From Wuchereria bancrofti (lineage: Eukaryota > Nematoda > Chromadorea > Rhabditida > Onchocercidae), in the NCBI GenBank assembly GCA_005281725.1, contig SSBO01000008.1, positions 2,829,680 through 2,893,679 of the forward strand: a stretch of DNA of 64,000 nt, written 5' to 3'. The notes under the pieces are model-generated. The model made no database searches. It saw only the letters and a list, made by a program, of their open reading frames with translations, and was not told where the DNA came from. Within the stretch, counting starts at the first letter, position 1; every line of letters starts with the position of its first letter. Shown one piece after another: positions 14,041 to 27,011 of this stretch. The translations under genes and the position numbers were made by a program.

Positions 14041-17000
14041 TGTTGAAAGTAAGTTGTAACTGAAAGTGATACATTAAGATATAAAGTGCTAATGAAAAAT
14101 TTTGATGAATCTAAATTAGCAGCTTTCACGGGATACTATCAATTTGTACCGATGAATACAAGAATGGGTACTGTCTGGGGGATTACGATAAGCGGCACTT
14201 TTCTCAGAATGATAATCCCGATAAATTAGGTAGATTTCTTCGATAGAATTTCATTTGAAATCATATGCTGTGCTCAAATTTTGAAACTTTTAAATGATTG
14301 CGAAGACAAAAGCGAAACTATTTTTTAGTTTATACAGCCATTTCTGGAAACTTCATTTAAAATAGATGAAGTATTTCAATTTACACAGCCGCTCTTAAAA
14401 ATTTCATTTAGAATAAAGATGTTTTTTTCTTATTAAATTCCACATAGAATTTATATGAAACTATTAACTACGTAGCATTTTCATCCTACATTTTTAAGTT
14501 AAACATTATGAATTAATCACATTTATACTGTAAACGGAAAAATGGATTATTTGGTACATTTAAAATATGATAGAAATAAAATAATTAAAACATAAGTTTT
14601 ATCACAAAAAATTGTATTTGATCGTTGTAATCAGTAGTGTATTAATGAAATGCATCAGTGCATCTGTGATAATATTTTTACACTGATAATTTCTGAAATT
14701 AAACATTCGTAGACTAAATAATCTTTTAGAAAGTGATGAAATATTTTGTCATTCTAAAACTGTTTGTTTTCTTTAGTAAATAACAAAAGGATGAGAAATA
14801 ATATATTTGCTTATTACTTTAATCACAAATGATAATTTTTCTAGAATATTGCTTGAATATTACATAACATTTTTGCTTCAATAAAAATGTAATATTGCTC
14901 ATTATTTCATAAACATGACATTTTTATTTTAAAATTGATGATTCTCTAAATTTCTTGATTGAAACTTTTCTTACAGCATCATAATTATGTAAAGTAATGT
15001 CATTGACTCTAATAGCATTAGATAATTTAATTCTTGACTATTTCTGATTTAAATATGACATTAAATAATTTTAATTCTTAAATATGTTTAATATAACTTG
15101 AAGATGTATAGCACCATTACAACTATTTTAGAATTGTCTCCACTGAATGCTGGTAGTAATAATTACGATAAATTTACTGCTATCTATTTAGAGCAATTTT
15201 TTGTGGATCATTTAATTTCTTGATTGTATAATCTTGAATTAGAATCTTGAATCATCATAATCTTCTTAAAGCATAATTTTGAATTTGAATGTAATCTTGA
15301 ATCATAATCTTGAATTTGAATTAGGTGTTGCAGTGGTTGAACTTATAATCATTGTTAAACATTTTTAAGGATATTTTAGTTTCTCTTTCCTAATTTAATA
15401 ATTTTAAAATATTTTTTTCTTTGTCGGTATACATTGATCTGTATGCATTCTTTTTTTTCTTGTCCAACATATCAAATCTATCATTTGAGTCGTTCTAATT
15501 TTTTTTCAACGATTCTTTTCCTGGCTTCAATATTGGTTAACATAATTCTTGTCTTGGTAAATGTTTATTGACTGACATTTTCCCAAATGTGTTTACTTTA
15601 AAATTTCGTTAAAATAATTGAAAAATGCAAAAATAGATTGATTGTTTGAATGTAATTTTATAATATAATAAAATTACTTTGATTATTTTGGCATTTACTT
15701 TATGCATTTTTGGGTAATTTTTAGTTATTGCATAATTTTTGTTAACTTTCCTTCTTTCATACTTCTTTTCAATTACTTTTACTTCTTTATTAAAATGCAT
15801 GACATTCTTTATAACTTTATTTTATCTTTACTATCATCTTATCAGCATTGAAGAAAAAGTTTTACGACATATATAGATCAAATAAGGAAGCATGTATTTC
15901 ATGGAAAAGTTGATAAAATTCTTTTAATTTATTTAATTCTTATTATTTTTATTTTTCCTTATTCAAATAACAGGAAAAAAACCCAAAATATTCCTAAAAA
16001 ATTCAAAATGAAAAGTGCCAAAATATTCAAAAAATTTAAATAATTCGAGATAATTTGAAGTTTAAGAAATTGAAAATAAAGTGATAAAAATAAAATAAAA
16101 AATTAAAAAAAAAACTATTATGAAGATTTACCTGAGTCATTTTACTTGACAAAAAAGTTCCCTCCGCTTTTTTTCAGACGTGGAAATTGTTATAAAAAAT
16201 GTTTTATTAAATTTGAATAACATTATAAGACGAATATCAGAGAATATCAATGAATAGCTAAATGTATAAACTAAACAATGATAAATCCCCGTAATTGACC
16301 CTAACTTAAAATTTTGTTTATAAAGAACGATGAAAGATTGTTTATAAAAGATTAAATAAATTATTTTACAAACAAACATAAACATTTCCCACAATATTTC
16401 AACTTTTGCAATATGTCAACTACTATTTATTAATTTGATTGATTATTTGATTTGAAAATTTTTCTTTAAAAAATAAGTTGATTTGGATTGTCTATACAAC
16501 AGGATTTTAACATTTTATGACTTAATTTATAATAACTTTACAATCATTAGCACACTACTTTTTATGTTTTATTAGAAAAAAAAAAATATTTCTTTTTATT
16601 AGAAAAAAGTATTTCGTTTTATTCAAATAGAATTAACGAAGAAATTCAAATTTTCAGATAGTTTTAAAAGTCTTCAAATAATATCAGTCATCGAATTAAT
16701 GTTTAAATGAACAATTTAGTTTCTCATTTTGCTAGATTCTAATTTGATAACAAGAAGGAATATTCTTTATGTTAGTAATGAATATTGAAGCAATTTTATT
16801 GATGAATCAAAAAAGCTTCGAAATATTTTATTTCCCAGGTAAATTTTTTTTTTCAAATTTAACTATATTAAATTTGAAAATTTGAAATGTAGCATATAAA
16901 CCAAATATGTTGTGTCCTTCAAATATGCTACAAAAGATGATAAAAATTGCAACAAGAATTGTCGAAATAACGGAAGTGTTTTTATAATATAAATATATTT

Positions 17001-19626
17001 GAATTATCAAAATATTTTATATTGTAGAAATATTTGTTTTATTATAAAAATTGTTTCGTTTAGAATATTTTTCAGACAAATGATTCATCACATAAGATAA
17101 ACATAAATTAATGTATTTATATTTGCTTCTTATCTTCAAAGAAGAAATATTTGCACACAATCTTGAATGATTGTTTACGAAATTAAAAATCTCTGCACCA
17201 TTTTGAATCAGTATTAAGATGCAAATTCAATAGATCATCATTTTTCGTGATGCTAAAAAGTATGATAAATAAAGTAATCTCTTCTTTGATTTTAACAAAA
17301 GATTAAAAAAATTGTTTCAAAGAGAAAAATTCTACCTTATCAATCAATTTGTTAATCTTTTCTTATCTTCTTTCATTTTTCACTTTGTTTTTCAAATATT
17401 TCTTTGATTGTAATATTTTGAAATGCTCATCCATTACTAACATTTAAATAATACTAATAATATCAGTAAATATCGAATTATTTGCAGTACCAATGAATAG
17501 AAAATGATAGTTTCGAAATATATAAAATATTGTTATTATGTGCTGTTTGAGAATGATCACTTCCGGAAATGTATTTCTCATCTAGCAAACCGGTTTATTT
17601 CAATTTAATCCTACAATTTCATATTACGCATATAGGTATTATAATATTCTAAATTAGAATCATCAAGATTTATTTTTTGCAAGTTTTTAATAATAAAGCC
17701 ATACTTGAAGAGTATAAAGACAAAGGTTAAGTAGAAGCGATCGTCGAGAAATAATTTTATTTACAGTGAGCAGCTAAAAGTTAACCTCAAATTCTGTTAA
17801 CTCACCGAGATAAGTTAACTTTTGCAATCATTACTTGAACCAAAGTTAAATCATTCCTTTCCAGGAATTTTCAAATAATTGAAATAAAAGTTAGATATAT
17901 ACACGAACATTTACACTACGAATATCATACTGATTATAAAACAACAAAAAATATATTCGTAACTTTTCAAAAGTTTTAAATTCTCTTTAAATCCTGGAAT
18001 GCTTAATTTAAACAATAAATGGTTCCGATCTATTTTCAATTTTTTTGAAAATATAGAATCTAGATAGATGCAAAGAAGAAATATTCATCCATTGATGAGA
18101 AATAATGATGAATCGAGTTTTTATGATTCAGTGATGCGATTACAATTAAATTATAATTGTAATCGTTAGTGATCACTGTCCAGAATTGGTGTTATTGTCA
18201 GCTTTAAACAGAACTCTCTTTGATCGTTAAAATGTGCGCATGTGCGCATATTGTCCATTAACCTAATTACGATGCTGAAAAAATTTCAACATTTTGCTTC
18301 AGTTAGAAACATTGATCAATGCAAATTCACACTGAATAAAATTTTTTTTTCAGTTTTTTTCTTATCAAAAATTTCAAACTTGAAAAAGACAGATAGAAAG
18401 AAAATGAAAAAAAAAGTTGAAATGTATAAGAAACCGTAAGGAATCGATATTTGATCGTATCTACTTACTATTATTATTATTTTTTTTGAATTCAGAAGAA
18501 AATGAAAAAGGCAAAAAAGAAAGAAAAACTGACAAAGAAAGAAAAAAAAAGCTATTTTGTATATAATTTAAATTTAAATTTAAACGAGAAAATTTATTTT
18601 CAAGAATAAATAGTAAATTACATTGAAATAATTGACTTTCATGAAATTAAACAGCCATATTTGTTAACAATAATGCTAAAAATTTTGTCCTGAAAAATTA
18701 TTTTGCCGCAAATTATTAGCAAATTATTTTTGAAACTTGGCATGAAAAAAAAAATGAAAACGATAAAATAAATTGTGAAATGATTCTTAAACTAATTTAT
18801 TTCATTTTACCATGAGATGAAATCTGACAAAGAAGTAAATAATCTATTATTGAGTAGAATATACTTTATGAAATTAAAATTAGCCTTAAGTGGTACAAAT
18901 TTTTGATATACAAAATATTTGTTATATCAGTAAGTGAAAAATTCAATAATTTCAGGAAAATGCTAACTGCCAGATTTAAAAATGAAATGTAAAAGAGATG
19001 GAATTGTTTTCAAAAGTGGTTTTTATTGGAAGTAAAAATATTTTTTAAAATCTTAAATGCAATCTTAAATAAGTTTGGTATTTAAAACGAAATCATATTC
19101 TAATTAATTAGGACAAAAAAAAAAAAAAATTGGAAAAAGAAAACTATGCAATAAAGAATTCTGTAAATGAAAAAAGACTAATGTACAAGAGAATTTCTTT
19201 GTTTTTATCAAACTAAAGACAATCAAATTTGATGTGATTTTTCAATGCAAAAATGAATTTAAAAATAAACATTAGTTAAAATGAAAATTTCAATCTAAAA
19301 TTAATAGTTAAAATAATGTTTTTAACTGTATATAATAATGTTTAAAAATTAATAAGCATTCATGTGAATTTATTTTTAGCAAATATATACTTTTCATTGT
19401 GAAATATTTGTATTCTATTATTATGAACTGACCACTAGCATTTTTCCAATAATTTTTATTTTTAAGCATTTGCTTTCAGGAAATTTGCCTCAAATGACCC
19501 ATTTTATTATTTATTGATGTATTTGTGGGATTTGAAATTATGCGTTCCCGTCCAGATGATTAAATTGTCCTGCATTTGTCACCAGCTAATAACCATTGTT
19601 GATTCATCGTTTTACCTACCACAAAC
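14041..19626. other. AT-rich intergenic region between ShKT and MAM genes
   Basis: No coding exon is supported. The segment 14110-14240 is less AT-rich, lies just upstream of the ShKT start on its strand, and is the likely promoter region. It contains GATA-type cores (TTATC, GATAA). The segment 15225-15325 holds several imperfect copies of AATCTTGAAT. The short open frames at 15609-15800, 16137-16394, 16828-17010 and 18242-18439 are AT-rich noise. Confidence 0.5.
15225..15325. repeat. Imperfect AATCTTGAAT repeats
   Basis: About five imperfect copies of an ATCTTGAAT-like unit are scattered over 100 bp. This looks like a degraded simple repeat. Confidence 0.5.
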
Positions 19627-22600
19627 ATGAAATTCTCTTCAATTTTCTCTCTCGTAATTTTCTATGGTAAGATTTCATCTAAATAATTTCTCAAATATAT
19701 GTATATGTTTAAAATTATATTTGAAATAACATTTAAAATTATTTTCAGTTCTAAAAATTTCTTCAAAAATTTAAAATTTAAATTTGATTTGAAATTTGTA
19801 AACTTAATTTAAATAAAAAAGAAATTTTAAGTTTGTCTAAATAATAAAAAAAATGGAAAAATCATTCTTATTTATTTATTGTCATTTTTTATAGAGCAAT
19901 ATCTCTTTCAAAAAAATGAGAAAAAAAGAAAACTTGAAACTGAATTTTTAAGTTTAAAATATATCTTCATTAATTTGCATATTTCTTTTAAGTAATGATA
20001 TCAATTAACAAAGCTGAAATTCGAAAAGCAAATCTATCATGTAATTTTGATGATGGTACTTTATGCAAATGGCGATCTGATTCTGATCTATGGCTTATTG
20101 GTGTTAATGTATCAATTAATTCATTTCAATTCATTCCACATTTCTCAAATACAAGTTAGATGAATTTTCAATTGTTTAAAAACATTCACTTATTTTAATT
20201 TTTCTAATTCAAATTTCATATTAATTTTTATGAAATAAGAATATAAATTATTTTATTTTTATTTTAGATGGTCTTTATGCATATGCGAAAGGTGGTAGAG
20301 CAGTACTAGCTGAAGGACATTTGATTAGTACTGAAGTGGAAGAATATGATGAACATCAAGCAACCTTATCATTTACTTATTGGAAAAGTAATAGTATATC
20401 TAAACTTGACGTAAGTTATCACTTTTTACTTATTCCGTTACTTAATTAACGCAAGTTATCACTTTTTACTTATTTAGTTACTTAACTTAACGCAAGTTAT
20501 CACTTTTTACTTATTTAGTTACTTAACTTAACGCAAGTTATCACTTTTTACTTATTCAGTTACCTAACTTGACGTAAGTTAACACTTTTTACTTATTCCG
20601 TTACTTAACTTGAGGTAAGTTATCACTTTTTACTTATTCAGTTACTTAACTTGAGGTAAGTTATTACTTTTCACTCATTCAATTACTTAACTTGAAGTAA
20701 GTTATCACTTTTTACTTATTCAGTTACTTAACTTGAGGTAAGTTATCACTTTTTACTTATTCAATTACTTAACTTGAGGTAACTTATCACTTTTTACTTA
20801 TTCAATTACTTAACTTGACGTAAGTTATCACTTTTTACTTATTCAATTATGTAGTTATTCATTTTTTAAATCTTTCTCACAAGTTATTTCAACATTTCTT
20901 CCAATTTTTTCATTCATTTTTTTTCTTCAATCATATTATAGTATTACTTTTATTACTTTAATGATATTATTAATAATCAAATTTGAACATTTTTAATTGA
21001 TATTTGAAATAGAATAATATTTGCAATATATTTAAGGTATGTATTGCACAGCAAAATGCTTTTATCTGTACATATACAGCTCCTGATCTAATTGATAAAG
21101 AATTACGATGGATAAAACAAGAAATTATTCTTCCCAATAATTTATCGACGCCATTTAAGGTTGAATTCATGAAAATTATTAATTTAATAAAATCTAAACT
21201 GAAATGAATGATAATGAATTTGAAGAATAAAATGTAGAAAAGATTAAATTAATGTAAATGTAAGATGAATTAAAATAAAAATAATTCGAATTAATCAAAC
21301 GGTAAAATTTTTTCAGATTGTATTTCGAGCACGAAATATTTATACACCAACAGATATTGTAGCTATCGATGAAATCGAATACAACAACAATTCTCCAAAA
21401 GCATTTGCATCTTTGGTTTGCTTTCATAATAAATTACTATTTTTTTTTTTTTTTCAAATATTCTTATCAATAACAATATCATTTTATAAATAAAATAAAT
21501 AAACAAAATATTTAATTGTTACATTTCAGTGTTGTAACAGCTTTTGGTGCTTTTATATTATCAGAAATTTTCTGATAAGCTTAATTATATTTTAGCATGA
21601 TTTGTTAGCAAAAATTTAAATCGAATACTAAATTATATCCTTGCTAGGATTATTATGCAACTGGAATAATTTGAATTAAAATAATCAATTGTTAAAAATA
21701 TTAAAACGAAAAAGTTGAATCAACTTTATGTTCATCGATCATCGTTATAGCACAAATTAGTCAGGCGGAAAAATTTTTTTTCAGATTATATTTTACACTG
21801 TCAAATTCTGGCATTCTTTCTTTGCTTACTTAAAAAGATAATAAATGTTTTCAAAGTAATATTTCAGTAACTAAAGCATCTCAAAGTTATTTTTTTAGTT
21901 GATAGAAAATTCATTTTAACTAAAATTCACTTTTATACTAAATGAATAATATTTTTTTTGTTGCAGATTTCGAGAAATGTTATATTAGAAAAGATTTCAT
22001 CCAACAAACAAACAATTTCTAATTCATGTCTTCCTATTCAATGCACATTTATTAATTCATCCTGTGCATGGTATTTTACTAAGAATTAAATAAGAAAAAA
22101 AAATGAAATGAAATAAAAAACTAGAAATCAATCATTTAGTTGTATTTAAGTATATTCTTCTTTTTTTTTTAGGATTTTAAATGGTCTTTAGGTTAAGTTT
22201 TGTATAGTAATACTTCTTCTACTACTTAAAATAAAAAAATCCACTACTTCTTAAAACTTAAAATCTTCTTAAAATTTCATTAACTTCTAATCTTAGTAAA
22301 TATCTAAAAGTTTTTATATCAGGATGTTGGGATATCCATGGCATCGATTAACAGGTAATATAGCCATGGATAGTGAAGGTGAAGGCATAGCAAAAAGTGA
22401 TTTCTTCATGGTTCCGCCTGAAGCATTCGTCGAAATGGATGTTTGGATGAGGTGAAATGCTGTTTACTAGTGATAGTAAAGTGTTAAACTAGCTGATAAT
22501 TGTTGATAATATTACTGATAAAAGATGGATAGTAATGCTAATAACATTTTTCTTTTTTTAACAAAAACTGATAATTTTATTTCAGTGAAAATGCTTTATT

Positions 22601-24593
22601 GACAATTTTGGAAAATATGGAGAATAATTTGATGGTTTGGAATCGAAAAGGATTGTATAATGGCGATGGATGGTATCGTTTACGAATTCCAATGAAAACA
22701 AGCAAACAACCAGTTCAATTATTACTAAAAGGAACAGTGCCAACTAATAATTTCATAACTATTTCTAATATTAAACTTGTAAATAATGATGGAAATGAAA
22801 TTAGCTGTGGTAAGTTGCTGATTTCAATCTTTTTTTTTTTCTCCCTCTCTAAATAAAAACATTTGTAGTTTGTTTATAAAAATAAAAATAAAATTTTTAA
22901 TATCTTTTCGTTTATTTTTATGAAATTATCTATTATTGATATTAAAACTTTTTGCAGATGTAAGCGCTTTAAACTTCATCAAACCACAATTTAATAATAC
23001 AGAAAGGCTAACTGCATTTCAACAATTGCACACAAATCAGGTTGTTTGTTATAAAGCATTATTTGTGATGTGTGACAGGAAGTTGAAATTTTAAATTTGG
23101 ATTCGACTTTTTGCTTGAAAAACTAACAAATGAAATGAATTTAGGTATATGTAACAAAAAAATAAAAGCCAATTTAGGTATTATAAAAAAAAAATTATTT
23201 AAAATTTATTTACAGATAAAACCTACGACAATAATTCTGAAAGATAGAGAAAATGAATCCGTTCGTTCACTCATCAATAACATCATTCCGACACAGAATT
23301 TCTATCGCAGAACATCTTTTACTGCACCAATGATAAACTCAAATTCAAATTTAGCATCCAATTCAAAATTCAAAGAAATCCGGAAATTACAGTTAACAAA
23401 CAATAAAATTGGAGAATTTTTAAAAGATCAATCTGGGCTTTCATCTAGAATCATAAATGATCCTATCAAGCAACAACAACAACAACAACAACATAAGTTA
23501 AACCTTACCCTTCCAATATTACCATTTCAACGGCATGACGGTCTTACGTCGGAATTTGTTACTTTTACTCAACCATTACCAGAAAAGTCTTACGCAGAAA
23601 GTGATTTCTCATTAGGTTAATTTTTGCATCATTTCAAGAAAAAAAAAACTTAGCTCGAAATTTTTCATCTTAAATAAAACTCTTTGAATTTCAAAATCAA
23701 ACCTGGACAAGGAGGCAATTATTTATTGCTGAAAAAAAATTTATGGAACTAATAGTAAATTTGCTAAAAATGTAATATACAATTTAGGACCTATTATAAA
23801 TCAATATAAGAGATCTAATTCTTCGGCAAAACATAGCATTATGAAAGAATTAAATTCATTACTATCACAAACTAATGGACAATCCGTTTTGGGAATGCAA
23901 CTCCGGCAACTTGCACAACGTTTCGGATTCACCGGAATGAATGCTGAACAGGTTTAACTACCGTTAATATTAGTCTCTTCAATACAAAATTTTCCAGATG
24001 ATAGCAGATCATCATACCGGAAATATACCGGAAATAGATATACATATAATTCCTGAAAAATCCTTTTTTTTTCTGTAAAATGATTTCTTTTTTGTCGACT
24101 AAATGCGATTTATTATCATTTGTTACACTTTTTTTTATATAAAAATTTCACTTTCCATCTTTTTTTCTTTTCAGAGTTTGGAATTGTTGAAGAATTTTAT
24201 GAATTTAAAAGGATTACAATCTAAAATAGCAGATGGTGATGATCAAGAAGAAAATAAAAAACCTGAACCAATAAGGCCTATTAATGCACCATCTCATTTT
24301 ATATCCGTAAAAATTTCCATTATGTATTATTCTATTTAAAAATTTCCACCATGTAAAATTATACAAAATTTATAATAATCTAATTAATATTATAAATTAA
24401 AGCTTTCCAAGTCATACAGATTTGCTTGAATTGAAGCAAATATCACTTTCATTACCAGTAATGATGATTTTAACTATTATTTCAGGGTACACAATTTCTC
24501 CCTCACAATGGTCATTTCAATTCTCTCCTCTCTTTACTACCATATGAATTGCAGAAAAAATTTTTCGGTGAATCGAAAAATTTATTTGGTTGA
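19627..24593 (+). CDS. Secreted MAM-domain protein, 13 exons
   Basis: Exons: 19627-19666, 19993-20154, 20268-20410, 21037-21159, 21317-21415, 21967-22070, 22323-22451, 22586-22809, 22958-23040, 23216-23615, 23788-23951, 24175-24306 and 24486-24593. All phases close and give 636 aa. Residues 1 to about 21 are a signal peptide. A first MAM-like module begins at Cys30 with CNFDDGTLCKWRSDSD and runs to about 190. A second begins at about 210 (CLPIQCTFINSSCAW) and runs to about 341, with the hallmark hydrophobic and aromatic pattern (FVEMDVWM, GDGWYRLRIPM). MAM modules are extracellular adhesion modules. The C-terminal half has no recognised domain; it is rich in Asn, Ser and Lys and has a run of seven glutamines near 23469-23489. 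No transmembrane segment is visible, so it is likely secreted into matrix or cuticle. The first MAM module is divergent. Confidence 0.85.
20404..20853. repeat. 41-bp tandem array starting at a 5' splice site
   Basis: About eleven copies of a 40-41 bp unit start at 20411, 20451, 20492, 20533, 20574, 20615, 20656, 20697, 20738, 20779 and 20820. The first copy is the exon 3 donor of the MAM gene, and its last exon bases (ACTTGAC) are part of the repeated unit. Seven copies in all keep a GTAAG donor core, and one more has GTAAC; the others read GCAAG. The array fills most of the intron. Confidence 0.95.
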
Positions 24594-27011
24594 AATTTTA
24601 AATGATGAAACTATGAAAATGTCGTATTGCCACTTGCATTTAAACATTGACACACATTTGTCACTTACTTAAAATTACAATGATTTTATTATTCATAATT
24701 CAGATATTACTAATGCAGCTATTGTTACATCTTTAGTTTATAAATAAATGAAATAATGCATTTGCCATCTTTAGTTGACATTTTATTAATTGCAATAATT
24801 ATTAAACTTACTACTTTGTGATTCATCAAACAAATCGTATTCTTTTCATCCGAATTAATTACTCTCTAACTGATGTTAGTAAACAAAAAATGTTGGTAAA
24901 CAAAGATAAAAAAAAAAAAAACGATACCACTAAGGATTACTTCATCCATCATACTATCAAATCACTGGTTGTTACACTCTTTAATTAAGCTTATTAACAC
25001 TAACCTTTGTTTTCCCGCTTTTAACCAATCTTTCTTATCTAACCCTGCAAAAAAAAAAAAAGAATTAATACATGTAAGCATGAAACTTATTATTTTGATA
25101 TTTTGAGAATTCAGTGATGTATTAGTAGTTGATAAATAGAATAGATTTTAAATCAACTATATAAATAATACTTTTGTCGTCATTTTCAACTCTATCCAAT
25201 GTCATTTATTTATTGCAAAATGTAAAAGTTACTGGAAATTTCAATAGAACATAATGCTTGAATGTTTAGAAAAGGATCGATGAACATATCATTAATTTGT
25301 GTCATTTGATTAAAGCTTTAATTCTTTTCTTTTTTTTCTTTTTTTTGCCAATTACATCATTCTATTCAAATCATTATAATCTGTCTCATTACGATTATAA
25401 TATCCAAAGAAGAAGGATTAAAGTTTCATTTATAACATATTGAAAGAAACGATAATTGAAAGAGTAGAAGAATCAGATAACAAAATTTAATGATATTCAG
25501 AAAAATGAAAGTTTGACATATCATTATCTCTCTCTCATCGTTTATAACGCATCACTGAATATGTGTACATTTCTTTCTTTCTTTTTTCTTTTCTCTCTCT
25601 CTCTCTCTCTCTCCATCTCTTTATTTTCATGATATATAAAAAGGATAGAAAATATTTTCAGTCCATAATAAGAAGTGTCACCTGCTACAGTTAAAAATAT
25701 GTTTCTTATCTTACGGCACATCGAATTTTTTTTTTTTTCTTGCTTAATGAATTACTAATTTTTATCCTTTTCTATCTTTTTACTTAACATTCGTTTCTTC
25801 ATTGAATAAAAATAAACGTTTTGTGATTTATTTAAAAACTTTTATTAAATATATGTATTAAAAAGCTTTTATTAAAAAAATATTATTAAAAAAAATGTCA
25901 TTTTTTCTGTTTCATATTAAGAATTAACTATTTTATGCATACTTTTATTTTCAACGTTTTTCATAAAAAAAAGATATCAATGATTTTAAGTAATCAATAG
26001 TTTTATTTCATACAATTTAACAATCATTTAATTCATGAGATAAATTTCTCAAACTAACTTTCAAGATAATCAATTATCGTCAAAATGAGCAACTGTGATT
26101 GTTTGAAATATAAAAAAAAAAAAAACCTTACAAGTTATATAAATCAAACAAATTGGAGTGATTGTAATATAAAAATAACTAGCATAATATGACGTATCCT
26201 TGCGTAACACACTATCAAACTATCACGTAAAAAGACGGAAGTGTATTATTTAACTCTTGCAATTCACGTTAGTAAGTCGCATATTAAGTCACCGTATTGA
26301 ATTTTACTATGACGAATATTGCTATTATTGTTAGTAGTGGGACGAACTTTACAGATTGATATGTGTATGGGTGACAGGCGGAGTTTAGTTCCGTTTGTTG
26401 GTGATTTCTCTGTCTTTTTATTTCTTGTTTCTTTTTCTTTTCTCAAATTTCTAAAATATTTGGAGAAGCAGTGAAATTCTTTATTTGTCAACCATTTTCA
26501 GTTGCAAGTATCATTGCTACTATATTATATATATCATTTTTCTATAATTCATAAAATAGTGATAAAATTTTGCCAAATTATAATTATTTTACGAACGATA
26601 GTTTGTAAATTGATTCTCTACTTAAGAAATTTACTCCATGACTGGAATTTTTTTTTTTAAAGATTATTTGTAACAATGATTAGATAGAGATTGATTTAGA
26701 GGAAAATTTTACATCTTTGTTTTGCTTTTTAATGGTAAAGATTCAATCCAGCTCTGCTAAAAATTTTTTTAAATCTTTGCACTTTCTAACTGTTCCAATT
26801 TCTCCTTTAAGTAACGTGCTGTTAGATATTGCCGTGATAGATTAAGTGAATTTCATTGTCGATAAATCTCTTAACATCAAGAAAATTGATTTCAGTGCTA
26901 AAATTAGTAGATCTATATTTTAGGACTTTATCTTTTTTTTTCTGGATCTCTCATTTCGAGTAATGATGGTTTACTGTTCTGCCAGTGCACTCAGATGTTG
27001 AGGTCACCACG
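24594..27011. other. Intergenic region between MAM and ABHD17 genes
   Basis: No coding exon is supported. A CT microsatellite lies at about 25590-25612. The stretch 26200-26500 is markedly less AT-rich than its surroundings and lies about 0.6 kb before the next start codon, so it may hold the promoter or a non-coding first exon of the ABHD17-type gene. The antisense open frame at 26264-26491 lies inside it and is probably fortuitous. Confidence 0.5.
25590..25612. repeat. (CT)n microsatellite
   Basis: This is a perfect CT dinucleotide run inside a longer pyrimidine tract that starts at about 25570. Confidence 0.85.
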
